Assembly: GCA_016865015.1 (NCBI GenBank)
Contig: CP018226.1
Coordinates: forward strand, 465,001-529,000
Source of the DNA: Rhizobiales bacterium IMCC20636
GTDB taxonomy: Bacteria > Pseudomonadota > Alphaproteobacteria > Rhizobiales > GCA-2746425
DNA: 64,000 nt
Reading direction: 5' to 3'
Positions 1-9,208 of this stretch are shown here, piece by piece. The notes under the pieces were generated by a model. The model had not been told where the DNA came from. It was given only the letters and a program-made list of their open reading frames with translations, and ran no database searches. Position numbers and translations under genes: made by a program. The first letter of the stretch is position 1; each line of letters opens with the position of its first letter.

Positions 1-1134
1 GTGCTCGATCTGTCCCGTGTGCTGGCCGGTCCTTTTGCCGGGCAATTGCTGGCAGACCTTGGGGCCGATGTCATCAAGGTGGAAAGTCCGCAAGGCGATG
101 ATACACGTGGCTGGGGCCCACCCTTTATTGATCGTCAGGATGGCGGCCGCGACGCCGCTTATTTTCACTCTTGTAACCGGGGCAAGCGGTCGCTTGTCGC
201 TGACTTTCAAAATGCGGATGACCTTCGCCGCATTGCAGTTCTGGCGGCCAATGCGGATGTGATCATCGAGAATTTCAAGGTGGGTGGCTTGACCAAATTT
301 GGTCTCGATTGCGCGACCCTGTGCGCCCGCCATCCCGCCCTGATCTATTGTTCGATTACCGGATTTGGCCAAAGTGGACCGAAATGCCATCAGGCCGGTT
401 ACGATATCATGATCCAGGGCCTGTCCGGCATCATGTCCATTACCGGAGAGGCAGACGGCCCCCCGCAGAAAATGGGCATGGCCTTTGCCGATGTGTTTAC
501 CGGGCTGTATTCGGTGATTGCGATTCAGGCCGCTTTGGCGGAGCGGGCAAGAACGGGGCAGGGCCAGTCGATTGATATGGCGCTGTTCGACAGCATGACG
601 GCGGTCCTGGCCAATCAGGCGATGAATTATTTGACCTCCGGCATAGCTCCGCAACGTATGGGGAATGCGCATCCCAACATCGTACCATATCAAGCATTTG
701 AAGTTGCTGACGGCTATCTGATTGTCGCTGTGGGTAATGACGGGCAGTTCAGGCGGTTCTGTTCGGTGCTTGGACGTGACGATCTGGGCACTGATGTACG
801 CTACGCGACGAATCCGGATCGGGTTGATCACCGCGCAGATCTCGTACCCGCGCTGACAAGTGAAATGCTGACCTGGCAGCGGGACGCCCTTCTGACAGCG
901 CTGGAAGCTGCCACGGTTCCGTGTGGGCCGATTCATGATGTGGGTGAAGCGCTCACTGATCCGCAATTGCGGCATCGCGGCATGGTGCTGGAGCGGGAGG
1001 GCATTCCGGGGCTTGCAAGCCCGATCCATTTTGGTACAGACATACTGGCGTCGGAACTGGCTTCACCGATCCTTGGGAATACAAGTTTTGACGAAGCGGA
1101 AAAACTATTTGGCCGAGTTCAAAACATACTCTAG
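1..1134 (+). CDS. CaiB/BaiF-type CoA transferase, 5' end cut by window
   Basis: Type III CoA transferase, which moves CoA between carboxylic acids. The visible 377 residues begin at the family N-terminal signature (LDLSRVLAGPFAGQLLADLG), which in intact proteins follows about ten residues, so the true start lies just left of the window; the GTG at base 1 should not be taken as the start. The family Asp that forms the acyl-anhydride is the Asp in GMAFADVFTG, around residue 164 as numbered here. The Gly-rich segment near residues 120-135 and the C-terminal domain are present. The stop is 9 bases before the KDPG aldolase start, so the two are probably co-transcribed. Substrate cannot be deduced; formyl-, succinyl- or mesaconyl-CoA transfer are all seen in the family. 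Confidence 0.88.
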   Translation: MLDLSRVLAGPFAGQLLADLGADVIKVESPQGDDTRGWGPPFIDRQDGGRDAAYFHSCNRGKRSLVADFQNADDLRRIAVLAANADVIIENFKVGGLTKFGLDCATLCARHPALIYCSITGFGQSGPKCHQAGYDIMIQGLSGIMSITGEADGPPQKMGMAFADVFTGLYSVIAIQAALAERARTGQGQSIDMALFDSMTAVLANQAMNYLTSGIAPQRMGNAHPNIVPYQAFEVADGYLIVAVGNDGQFRRFCSVLGRDDLGTDVRYATNPDRVDHRADLVPALTSEMLTWQRDALLTALEAATVPCGPIHDVGEALTDPQLRHRGMVLEREGIPGLASPIHFGTDILASELASPILGNTSFDEAEKLFGRVQNIL

Positions 1135-1143
1135 AAGGACTTC

Positions 1144-1782
1144 ATGACACAAAACATTGATCTTTTGCGCCCGGTTCTGACCCGCGCACCCGTTGTTCCG
1201 GTTCTCATTATCGATGATGCGAAATCGGCTGTTTCCCTTGCGCGTGCCCTTGTTGCTGGCGGTCTGACTGCGCTGGAAGTGACGTTGCGCACACCCGCTG
1301 CGCTGGAGGCCATTCGTGCGATTGCAGATGAAGTGGAAGGCGCGGATATCGGCGCCGGTACCGTTCTGACGCCAGCCCAATTGGAGGCTTGCGTCAAAGC
1401 TGGTGCCAAGTTCCTGGTTAGTCCGGGCTGTGCGCCCAATCTGCTGGATGCCGCAGAAGACAGTCCTGCCCCCTTGTTGCCTGGCGTGGCGACAGCCAGT
1501 GAAGCCATGCAGATCATGGAACGTGGCTATAGCTACATGAAATTTTTTCCGGCAGAGCAGGCAGGTGGAGCGCCTTATCTGAAGGCATTGTCTTCGCCAC
1601 TGGCGGATTTGCGGTTTTGCCCGACCGGCGGCGTGTCGCTGAAAAATGCTGCAGACTATCTGTCTTTGCCCAATGTGATCTGTGTTGGCGGGTCCTGGGT
1701 TGCGCCAAAGCAGGCGGTGATTGACGGGGATTGGCAATCCATCGAAAATCTGGCGCGCGAAGCGGCCAAGCTCGGGCAGTAA
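1144..1782 (+). CDS. eda: 2-dehydro-3-deoxy-phosphogluconate (KDPG/KHG) aldolase
   Basis: Class I aldolase of the Entner-Doudoroff pathway, splitting 2-keto-3-deoxy-6-phosphogluconate into pyruvate and glyceraldehyde 3-phosphate; relatives also act on 4-hydroxy-2-oxoglutarate. The 212-aa length is normal. The Schiff-base lysine is Lys133 in YMKFFPAEQ and the general base is Glu45 in ALEVTLRTP, both at the same numbers as in the E. coli enzyme. AGAAGGA lies just upstream of the ATG. It sits between a CoA transferase and modABC with gaps of 9 and 19 bases, so it is probably part of one transcript, an unusual partner for a molybdate transporter. A specialised role on another 2-keto-3-deoxy sugar acid is possible because the window also carries a xylonate dehydratase. 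Confidence 0.9.
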   Translation: MTQNIDLLRPVLTRAPVVPVLIIDDAKSAVSLARALVAGGLTALEVTLRTPAALEAIRAIADEVEGADIGAGTVLTPAQLEACVKAGAKFLVSPGCAPNLLDAAEDSPAPLLPGVATASEAMQIMERGYSYMKFFPAEQAGGAPYLKALSSPLADLRFCPTGGVSLKNAADYLSLPNVICVGGSWVAPKQAVIDGDWQSIENLAREAAKLGQ

Positions 1783-1801
1783 GCGGTGCGGGGCAAAGCA
1801 G

Positions 1802-2593
1802 ATGTTGAAGGGGTGGCAACAAGGGTTGCATAACAGCGTGAAGGCCTTGCTGATCGCTGTTTTTGCCTGCGTCACGTCCCATTCTGCCAGTGCATTGGAA
1901 CCGCCGCTTCCCTTCACGATCTTTGCAGCCTCCAGCCTGACCAATGTGCTGGAAGAAGTCATTGCTGCCTATCATGACGAAACCCATCCCGGTCTGATCA
2001 CTCTGTCTGTTGCCGGAACCGGCACATTGGCACGACAGATCGAGGCTGGTGCACCTGTTGATGTTTTCATTTCAGCTGACCGTGAGTGGATCGACTATCT
2101 GTCGGCCAAGGGGTTGATAGAAGCTGCCTCCGCCACCCGTGTTGCCACCAACCGGCTGGTCCTGATCACACGAGCGGATCTGCGCCTGTCCGGCACGCTG
2201 GATGAGCGCTTGCTGCAATTGGGTGAATTGGGACGCATTGCAATGGGGGATCCGGAAGCTGTGCCTGCCGGGCGCTATGCCAAGGCCGCGTTGCAATCTT
2301 TGCGGATTTGGTCAAAATTGGAAGGCGCTGTGGTGCCGACCGATAATGTGCGGGTGGCACTGGCGCTGGTTATGAGGGGGGAAGTTGATGGTGCAATCGT
2401 TTATGCAACGGATGCTGCTTTGGCGCCAGATTTGACTGTGCAGGCGGTGTTCCTGCAGGGGCTGCATGAACCGATCATTTATTGGGCTGTTGCGGTGGGG
2501 GATGCACCGTGGACCGCATTTGACTTCATCGCCAGTCTGCGCAGCGAACAGGCTGCCGGAATCTGGGCTGCAAACGGGTTTTTGGCACCGTGA
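1802..2593 (+). CDS. modA: Molybdate ABC transporter, periplasmic binding protein
   Basis: Periplasmic receptor of the molybdate/tungstate uptake system. The ATG at 1802 gives a 263-aa protein with a classical signal peptide (hydrophobic ALLIAVFACV, cleavage after SASA). The mature part opens with FTIFAASSLTNVLEEV, the ModA signature whose serines contact the oxyanion, and later shows GTGTLARQIEAGAPVDVFIS and PTDNVRVALALVMRGEVDGA. A longer reading from 1721 overlaps eda and hides the signal peptide, so it was rejected. It overlaps modB by four bases. Confidence 0.92.
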   Translation: MLKGWQQGLHNSVKALLIAVFACVTSHSASALEPPLPFTIFAASSLTNVLEEVIAAYHDETHPGLITLSVAGTGTLARQIEAGAPVDVFISADREWIDYLSAKGLIEAASATRVATNRLVLITRADLRLSGTLDERLLQLGELGRIAMGDPEAVPAGRYAKAALQSLRIWSKLEGAVVPTDNVRVALALVMRGEVDGAIVYATDAALAPDLTVQAVFLQGLHEPIIYWAVAVGDAPWTAFDFIASLRSEQAAGIWAANGFLAP

Positions 2594-3294
2594 CCGCAGC
2601 AGAACTCAGCGCGCTGTTTCTGTCGCTCAAAGTGGCCACGCTGGCGCTGGTTGTGATGTTGCCGCTGGCGGTTTATGTCGCCTATGTGCTGTCGCGCAAA
2701 CGGTTTCCGGGCCACACTTTGCTGAATGCCCTGGTGTTTTTACCTCTGGTGCTGCCGCCGGTGGTGACGGGGTATTTCCTGTTGCTGACCTTTGGCCGCA
2801 ATGGCCCGATCGGGATTGTGCTGGAAGGCCTGTTCGGGACGCAACTTGCCTTCACATGGGTGGGAGCTGCGATTGCAGCGGGCGTAATGGCCTTTCCGTT
2901 GATGGTTCGGCCCATTCGACAGGCGTTTGATGCGGTGGATCCTGGTCTTGAAGTGGCAGCCCGGTCTCTCGGGGTGAAACGGTTCCGGCGCTGGCTGACC
3001 ATCACATTGCCGCTGGCCGCTCCCGGTTTGGTGGCTGGCGCTGTTCTGGGCTTTGCCAAGGCGTTGGGTGAATTTGGCGCCACGATCACATTTGCCGCCA
3101 ACATTCCGGGCGAGACGCGGACTCTGGCGCTTGCAATTTATACCGAATTGCAGCGGCCGGGCGGGGAGATGCCAGCGTTTCGTCTGACGCTGATCTCACT
3201 CGCGATTGCTGTTGTAGCGGTCATCCTGTCTGAATTGTTTGTGGCGCGGATGGCACGGCGGACACGCGCAGCTCAGGAGGATGGGCATGGGTGA
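2590..3294 (+). CDS. modB: Molybdate ABC transporter permease
   Basis: Inner-membrane channel of the molybdate importer, 234 aa with about five hydrophobic spans. It starts with GTG inside the modA stop (GTGA overlap), which implies translational coupling. The EAA-loop region VDPGLEVAARSLGVKRFRRW followed by TLPLAAPGLVAGAVLGFAKALGEFGAT is the docking site for ModC and is typical of ModB. Its stop overlaps the start of modC by eight bases. Confidence 0.92.
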   Translation: MTAAELSALFLSLKVATLALVVMLPLAVYVAYVLSRKRFPGHTLLNALVFLPLVLPPVVTGYFLLLTFGRNGPIGIVLEGLFGTQLAFTWVGAAIAAGVMAFPLMVRPIRQAFDAVDPGLEVAARSLGVKRFRRWLTITLPLAAPGLVAGAVLGFAKALGEFGATITFAANIPGETRTLALAIYTELQRPGGEMPAFRLTLISLAIAVVAVILSELFVARMARRTRAAQEDGHG

Positions 3295-5062
3295 TTCCAC
3301 AAGCGTTCCGTCTCTTGACGTGCAAATCCATGGTGTGGTGGGCACCTTCCAATTGCGGGCGAAATTTCGTTCACAGGGATTGGCAACAGCTGTGTTCGGC
3401 CATTCGGGCGCAGGCAAGACCTCTCTGATCCAGATGTTGGCGGGTCTGCGAACACCTCATGCCGGGCATATCCGCATCGGCGATACAGTGGTGTTTGACA
3501 GTGCTGCCGGGATCAACGTACCGGTGGAAGAGCGCCGCGTTGGCATGGTGTTTCAGGACAGCCGCCTGTTTCCACATATGTCGGTCGAACGCAATCTGAC
3601 CTACAGCCATTGGGCAGGCGGTCGTCTTCCAGGCCTCAGATTTGACAAGGTCGTTGACCTGTTATCGCTGGAAAACCTTTTGAAGCGAAACCCGCTAACC
3701 CTTTCTGGCGGAGAACAGCAGCGCGTCGCTATTGGCCGTGCACTGTTGTCCGATCCCCGTATTCTGTTGCTGGATGAACCGCTGGCATCGCTCGACAATG
3801 CTCGGAAGCTGAACATCCTTCCCTTCATCGAGCGTATTGCGCAGGAAAGCCGAATTCCGATCTGTTATGTCAGCCACTCGATGGATGAAGTGACGCGCAT
3901 AGCGGATGATCTTGTGGTGCTGTCCCGCGGGAAAACCATCGCCTATGGACCGCTCACCGAGATTCTCACCCGGGTGGATCTGGGCGGGGCAACAGGCCGC
4001 CATGAGGCTGGCGCGATTGTCTCGGCCAAGGTTGCCAGCCATGACGATGCATTGGGTCTGACGCGGTTGCTGCTGCAGACCGAACCTCCGATGCAGTTCG
4101 AACTGGCCCGCAGCGACTTGCCGATTGGCGCAGATGTGCGCCTGCGTATCAGGGCGCGTGATGTTTCCATTGCCACCGAGCCTGTGACCGGTCTTTCGAT
4201 TCGCAACCAGTTGCCTGCACGCATTGAAACCGTAAAGACAGATGAGCAGGGTTACGCTGAAATCGTATTGCGTCTTGGCGAGGATGGTTCGGGTGCCGGT
4301 TTGCGCGCGCGCATCACGGCCGCATCTGCGAAGGAACTGCAGCTGAGTGAGGGCGATCTGGTCTTTGCACTGGTGAAATCCATCGCCATTGAACGCCGTC
4401 TGATCCAGCCGATGCGGGAGATTGTTGTCGAGCCGGAGCCGGTGCCAGAACCAGCCCCGCCTGCCACCACGAGCCCACCTGAAACTCCGCAAATCACACA
4501 AGTCCCGGAAACTGCAGCCGTCAAAAAAGCCCGAAAGAAATCTGAAAAAGCGGCAAAAGCTGAAAAACCTGAGCCGATTGAACCGGATGTTCCAGAGGAA
4601 CCTGTGGCAGGCCGTCTGGACGTGGTTCCGCAACGCAATGATGTGGTTGACCGGCAATTGGCGGTTGGCCTGGCAGCTGAATTCATGCCCGTTGAAAATT
4701 CTCCTAAACCCGATGCTGAAGTTGTAAAACCCGGCGCTTACCCTGAGGTGCGCATTTCAGCGCCAGATCATTCTGAAACAGGTGGTTCGGTGTTCGTCGA
4801 AATTCAGCCGGATAAATATGGGCCAGTCAGACTTGTGCCAGTCAATGTTGAGCCAGAGATGGTCCAGCAGAGCGAACCCATCGTGGCTGAGACGCAGGGG
4901 TTCATCGTTCCGGAAACTCCAGTAGAGACGTCTGCCAAAACCAGTGAAGACCCGATTCCAGAGCCGGAACCTGAGCCAACGGCCGATGAGCCTGTTGATG
5001 AGCCTGCTCCAAAACCTGCACCCAATCCGTTCTTGATGGATGCACCAGCGATCAAGCGTTAA
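3287..5062 (+). CDS. modC: Molybdate ABC transporter ATPase with long Pro/Glu-rich C-terminal tail
   Basis: ATPase of the molybdate importer. Start chosen at 3287 because AGGAGG ends six bases before it. Walker A (GHSGAGKTS, about residues 38-46), ABC signature (LSGGEQQRVAIGRAL, about 139), Walker B (ILLLDEPLASLD, about 159) and a Mop/TOBE molybdate-binding domain (about 300-368) account for a normal ModC of about 370 residues. Here the protein continues to 591 residues. The extra 215 or so are low-complexity: blocks of Pro-Glu (PEPVPEPAPP, PEPEPEPT), a short Lys/Ala-rich basic patch (VKKARKKSEKAAKAEKPE), then more acidic repeats ending in NPFLMDAPAIKR. The tail reads in frame without interruption to a stop, so it is not a simple missed stop; its role is unknown. 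Confidence 0.9.
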   Translation: MGDSTSVPSLDVQIHGVVGTFQLRAKFRSQGLATAVFGHSGAGKTSLIQMLAGLRTPHAGHIRIGDTVVFDSAAGINVPVEERRVGMVFQDSRLFPHMSVERNLTYSHWAGGRLPGLRFDKVVDLLSLENLLKRNPLTLSGGEQQRVAIGRALLSDPRILLLDEPLASLDNARKLNILPFIERIAQESRIPICYVSHSMDEVTRIADDLVVLSRGKTIAYGPLTEILTRVDLGGATGRHEAGAIVSAKVASHDDALGLTRLLLQTEPPMQFELARSDLPIGADVRLRIRARDVSIATEPVTGLSIRNQLPARIETVKTDEQGYAEIVLRLGEDGSGAGLRARITAASAKELQLSEGDLVFALVKSIAIERRLIQPMREIVVEPEPVPEPAPPATTSPPETPQITQVPETAAVKKARKKSEKAAKAEKPEPIEPDVPEEPVAGRLDVVPQRNDVVDRQLAVGLAAEFMPVENSPKPDAEVVKPGAYPEVRISAPDHSETGGSVFVEIQPDKYGPVRLVPVNVEPEMVQQSEPIVAETQGFIVPETPVETSAKTSEDPIPEPEPEPTADEPVDEPAPKPAPNPFLMDAPAIKR

Positions 5063-5103
5063 GATGGTTTCGTCGCAAACGTTGTGCTTCAGCAGCGACA
5101 AGC

Positions 5104-5120
5104 GATGGCAGAACGCCATC
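5104..5120. terminator. Weak hairpin between convergent modC and amidase
   Basis: GATGGC and GCCATC form a six-base stem around a five-base loop in the 151-bp convergent gap. No T-tract follows on either strand, so a terminator role is only suggested by position. Confidence 0.25.
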
Positions 5121-5213
5121 AATAGGGGGCTTCCGGTTCAGGCAATAGGTGAACGTGGAAACTTAGTCATCAACATGCTGCCAAAATGGTGGGTCAGTAG
5201 AACAATCAAGCCA

Positions 5214-6641
5214 CTACTGTTGTGTCAATAGCGAGTGACCTTTGGCATCTCGGGGGTCAATTGGGACGTGCGATTTAGCCAGAGCCGCTTCGCACCGCGC
5301 CATTACGGCGCAGAGAATATCTTCGCGCAATAGTGGAACAACGATCTGTAATCCGACCGGGAGGCCGCACTCACTTACCCCACACGGCAATGTCGCCGCT
5401 GGCTGTCCTGAAAGATTGAAGGGATAGGTAAAATAGGACCAGACCGTTGCTGATTCGAAGCCTGGTGCGATTCCCTGATTGATATCCCATGCGACACAGG
5501 GCGTTGTCGGCGTCAGCAGGACGTCGTATTTGTCAAAAAAATCATGCATTGTTTCCCGGTGCTGCATACGGCGTTGCAGCAGGCGCGTATATTTGTCGGA
5601 AGTCATGTCCGAGCGGAATTGCCGGATCGCATCAAGCAGGGGTGGATCAACCAATTCAGGGCTTGTGTTTACGACATCACCGAGGCGCGCATTGCAGCCA
5701 CCGATAAATTCAGCGGCCAGAATTTCGGCTGGATCAGCGCAAACGGTTTGTACCTGTTCCAGTCCCGGGAAGATTTCTCGCAATCGCGCTACAGCATCGC
5801 CTACCGGTTTTGCAACGGCTTCATCTACCTGCGCATATCCCAGATCAGGAGAATAAGCGACCCGCAGACCATCAAGTCCATTGTCGTTTCGAGTGCGCGC
5901 CAAGGGTGGAAGCAGCGAAAATGCATCGCGTCGATCAGAGCCCGAAATGACCCGTAACAGGATTTCGCAATCTCTCGTATCGCGCGCTATGGGGCCGACA
6001 TGGGCAAGGGTCGGCGTTGCCGATGCTGGCCAGACGGGAACTCTTCCGAAATTTGGCTTGATGCCGGTCAAACCCGTAAAAGCGCAAGGTGAGCGGATGG
6101 ACCCTCCTCCATCAGTTCCCAGAGCAATGGGAGTAACACCGGCGGCTACACTGGCCACCGCGCCGCCCGATGAGCCACCTGGTGTCAGGCCGACATTCCA
6201 TGGATTGTGTGTATTTCCATGGATCAAGCTCTTGGTATAACCTCGGTAACCGAACTCGGAGGTGGCTGTTTTTCCAACAATGATCGCACCTGCTTCCCGC
6301 AATCGCGCAACTGCTGGTGCATCCCCTTCAGCCACATTGTCCTGAAGGGTTTTTGACCCGTAGCGGGCAGGCATGCCCTTCACATCAATCAGGTCTTTTA
6401 CTGAAACCGGAACCCCGTGCAGTGGACCCAACTGGTCACCCTTTGCGACCGCGACCTGCGCAGCCTGCGCTGCCTTGCGGGCACCGACATCATCGACATG
6501 AACGAAAGCGTTGAGATGAGGTTCTGTGACTTCAAGTCGGTCAAGACAGGCATCCATCACCTCAATCGCTGACAATTGGCCGAGGGAGATGTTGGAAGCC
6601 AACTCGCAGGCAGTCATTCTCAATATTGAATTTTCGGCCAT
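5214..6641 (-). CDS. Amidase signature family hydrolase
   Basis: Amidase of the Ser-cisSer-Lys family, 475 aa from the chosen start. The triad is Lys82 (VSVKDL), Ser157 (TPGGSSGGAV) and Ser181 (GTDGGGSIRSP). The start at 6641 has AGGAGG eight bases upstream; an ATG at 6665 overlaps the preceding gene and has no ribosome site. It is the last gene of a minus-strand unit dctP-dctQ-dctM-cyclase-amidase, suggesting that the imported compound is, or becomes, an amide or carbamoyl compound. Overall similarity in layout is to GatA-like and aryl/acyl amidases; it is not GatA, since no gatB or gatC is nearby. Confidence 0.9.
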   Translation of the reverse strand: MAENSILRMTACELASNISLGQLSAIEVMDACLDRLEVTEPHLNAFVHVDDVGARKAAQAAQVAVAKGDQLGPLHGVPVSVKDLIDVKGMPARYGSKTLQDNVAEGDAPAVARLREAGAIIVGKTATSEFGYRGYTKSLIHGNTHNPWNVGLTPGGSSGGAVASVAAGVTPIALGTDGGGSIRSPCAFTGLTGIKPNFGRVPVWPASATPTLAHVGPIARDTRDCEILLRVISGSDRRDAFSLLPPLARTRNDNGLDGLRVAYSPDLGYAQVDEAVAKPVGDAVARLREIFPGLEQVQTVCADPAEILAAEFIGGCNARLGDVVNTSPELVDPPLLDAIRQFRSDMTSDKYTRLLQRRMQHRETMHDFFDKYDVLLTPTTPCVAWDINQGIAPGFESATVWSYFTYPFNLSGQPAATLPCGVSECGLPVGLQIVVPLLREDILCAVMARCEAALAKSHVPIDPRDAKGHSLLTQQ

Positions 6642-6657
6642 GGTTTCTGCCTCCTGC

Positions 6658-7356
6658 TTACTCATCCAGTTGGGCGAACGCGCGAACCGGTGATCCTGAA
6701 CCCTTTCCGAGTTTCAGCGGCACTGCCTGAAACCAGAACTCACCTTTACCTACCAATTGTTCCAGATTCACCAACCACTCCACATGGGTAATACCACGGT
6801 CCCGGCAGGCCCTGTGACTTGGAAAGGCATTGCTGTTTGGACGGTCTGTTGATGGGCCTTCTACCCCATGCAGGCGCGAATTGTGGTCGGCCAGCCAGTG
6901 CGTGGCTTCCGTAGTGAGACCGGGATTTGACGTCATCACTGACGGTTCCGGATAATGCCGGGCATGCAAACCGGTATTCAGCAACACGATATGGCCATCA
7001 ATCTTGACCCCGGATTTCGCTTCTGCTGCTTCCATATCCGCGACATCGATATCTGTCAGATCTGGAATATGGGTCAGATCCAGACACACTGCCTTTCCCA
7101 TGAAAAAATCGATTGGCATTTCATCAACGGTGGCACCATCAGGGTTGGTATGAAAAAAAGCATCCACATGTGTTCCGACATGATTGAGCATACCCATATA
7201 CTCGATTGCCGAAGTAAACGGGTCGCCTTCGACGCCGAGTCCGAGGTCAAGGCACCCTTCATGCGTCAGATATGGCACATAAACCGGTCGGGGCATGGTC
7301 TGGTGCGACGGCATGAAGTTTTCAATCGTCAGGGATAAGTCGATGATCTTGGGCAT
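6658..7356 (-). CDS. Cyclase family protein (kynurenine formamidase-like metal hydrolase)
   Basis: Metal-dependent hydrolase of the cyclase superfamily, which includes bacterial kynurenine formamidase and isatin hydrolase. Start at 7356 (MPKIIDLSLTIENFMPSH) has AAAGG six bases upstream; a longer reading from 7401 overlaps dctM and lacks a site. The metal motif HxGTHxDxxxH is complete as HVGTHVDAFFH, residues 59-69. Length of 232 aa is normal. It follows dctM by 34 bases and precedes the amidase by 16, so the two hydrolases probably act in sequence on what the TRAP system imports. Confidence 0.85.
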   Translation of the reverse strand: MPKIIDLSLTIENFMPSHQTMPRPVYVPYLTHEGCLDLGLGVEGDPFTSAIEYMGMLNHVGTHVDAFFHTNPDGATVDEMPIDFFMGKAVCLDLTHIPDLTDIDVADMEAAEAKSGVKIDGHIVLLNTGLHARHYPEPSVMTSNPGLTTEATHWLADHNSRLHGVEGPSTDRPNSNAFPSHRACRDRGITHVEWLVNLEQLVGKGEFWFQAVPLKLGKGSGSPVRAFAQLDE

Positions 7357-7390
7357 GGCAAACCTTTTTATGTTCGGATCGGGAAACAAT

Positions 7391-8668
7391 TTATTCTCCA
7401 TAGATCAGGTCTGGCACAGTCAAAGTGAGTGCAGGAAACAGCGTGATCAGAAGGAGGACAACAACCAGTGGAATCATGAATGGGAGGCAGGCACGGATAA
7501 CGGTGGCCAGTTCGGCATCCGCGATACGGGCCATCACGAAGAGCAACAACCCAATCGGCGGTGTAATCAATCCGATCATCAGGTTGAGAATCATGATGAT
7601 GCCGAACTGAACACCATCAATACCGAACGAGCCCAGAACCGGCATGAAAACCGGCGTCAGGATAAGAATGATCGCGACTGTTTCCATGAACATTCCCGCA
7701 ATCAACAATATGATATTGAGCAGCAGCAGCGCCTGCCATGGCTCAGAAGCTAACGAAAGGATGGAAGCGGAAAATGTTGAGGCGATATTCTCGCGAACCA
7801 GGATCCACCCGAACAGAGCAGATGCACTGACCATGAGCATGACAACCGCAGTTGTCTCGAACGTCTCGAGCAGTCCGCGCAGCAGCGATTTTACATCGAG
7901 TGCGCGATACCAGAACATGCCGATAATAACAGCATAGATTACCGCAACAACGGCCGCTTCGGTGGGCGTGAAAATACCTGCCAATATGCCGCCGATGATA
8001 ATGACCGGTGTAATGAGTGCCGGGAAACTGGTCCGCAGACTGCTCAGGACTGCGCGCCAGCTTGCACGCTGATCGCGGGGATAGCCATTGCGCACTGACA
8101 TGTGCCAGACCATGACATGCAGGGCGATGGCCATCATCAAACCGGGTACGATACCGGCTGCGAAGAGCTGCCCAATCGACTCATTGGAACTGACGCCGTA
8201 GACGATCATCGCCAAGCTTGGTGGAATGATCGGTCCAATGGTGCTGGACGCAGCCGTAATGCCGATCGCGAAACCCGGTGGATAGCCCTGATCGCGCATA
8301 GCCTTGATTTCGACAGTGCCAAGACCTCCCGCATCAGCGACTGCGGTTCCGCTCATGCCCGAAAATATAACGCTTGCAGTGATGTTCACATGCCCCATTC
8401 CGCCGGGCAAATGCCCGACCACGGCGCGCGCAAAACCAAAAATTTCATCGGTGATCCTGGCGGAATTCATCAATATACCAGCCAGAATGAAGAACGGAAC
8501 AGCCAGAAGTGCAAACTGGTCAATTCCATTGAACATCTGCTGAATGACGATGAGCGGAGGAATGCCGGCCAGGTGAATATACAAAAGGCTCGAAAGACCC
8601 AGTGCAGCAAAAATTGGCACACCCAGCAACAGCAGCACAAGAAGCGTTAACAACATGGTAGCAAGCAT
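7391..8668 (-). CDS. dctM: TRAP transporter large permease (DctM family)
   Basis: The 12-TM-type ion-coupled permease of a tripartite ATP-independent periplasmic transporter, 425 aa. It begins MLATMLLTLLVLLLLGVPIF and contains the family stretches SVIFSGMSGTAVADAGGLGT and ASSTIGPIIPPSLAMIVYG. Its ATG shares one base with the dctQ stop (TAATG). Located in the inner membrane with DctQ and fed by the DctP receptor. Confidence 0.93.
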   Translation of the reverse strand: MLATMLLTLLVLLLLGVPIFAALGLSSLLYIHLAGIPPLIVIQQMFNGIDQFALLAVPFFILAGILMNSARITDEIFGFARAVVGHLPGGMGHVNITASVIFSGMSGTAVADAGGLGTVEIKAMRDQGYPPGFAIGITAASSTIGPIIPPSLAMIVYGVSSNESIGQLFAAGIVPGLMMAIALHVMVWHMSVRNGYPRDQRASWRAVLSSLRTSFPALITPVIIIGGILAGIFTPTEAAVVAVIYAVIIGMFWYRALDVKSLLRGLLETFETTAVVMLMVSASALFGWILVRENIASTFSASILSLASEPWQALLLLNIILLIAGMFMETVAIILILTPVFMPVLGSFGIDGVQFGIIMILNLMIGLITPPIGLLLFVMARIADAELATVIRACLPFMIPLVVVLLLITLFPALTLTVPDLIYGE

Positions 8669-9150
8669 TACACACCCAATTTCCGGTAAAGACGCATGAC
8701 GAGCCGAAGGGCTGACAATGTGAAACCCACGATCATTGCAGCGTAAATGAAGCTCATTGGGATCAACATCGCAGCGCTACGGGTGGCATGCAGAATTCCA
8801 CTTATCTGAACTGCAAGGACGGCCAAGTAGCAAACCAGTCCCAATGTCACCAAATCCTGGAAGATCCCCAGCCAATGGCGCAATCTGGGAGGCAGGATCT
8901 CATCGACAAACGAAACCCGTATGTGGCTTCCGCGCTTGCAGGCATAGGCAGCACCAACAAAGGTCGCATAGATGAGACCATATCTTGAAAATTCTTCTGT
9001 CCAGCTCAGGCTGTCATTGAGAACATACCGGAAAAACACGCCGAGGCTCATCGTGACAAGGATCAACGAAATACAGAAGATGCCGAAGACACCCTCTGGC
9101 CCGGCTTCCTTTATCACGTCATAGACATCCTGTTTCAAAGGCCTGTTCAT
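8668..9150 (-). CDS. dctQ: TRAP transporter small permease (DctQ family)
   Basis: Four-span small membrane subunit of the TRAP transporter, 160 aa. Typical features are LGVFFRYVLNDSLSWTEEFSRYG, the conserved Trp-Thr-Glu-Glu segment, and the AYACKRGSHIRVSF segment. It lies 58 bases after dctP and is coupled to dctM. Confidence 0.9.
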   Translation of the reverse strand: MNRPLKQDVYDVIKEAGPEGVFGIFCISLILVTMSLGVFFRYVLNDSLSWTEEFSRYGLIYATFVGAAYACKRGSHIRVSFVDEILPPRLRHWLGIFQDLVTLGLVCYLAVLAVQISGILHATRSAAMLIPMSFIYAAMIVGFTLSALRLVMRLYRKLGV

Positions 9151-9208
9151 TTTCCGCTACCTCAATGTCGCCCGGAGCGGCGTCAGTGCCGCCCCGGACG
9201 TATTTGCA

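Noticed and set aside
3695-4657. Minus-strand open frame of 320 codons inside modC
   Set aside because: Antisense to the ATPase and Mop domain of modC. The translation is rich in His, Arg and Gln without any domain.
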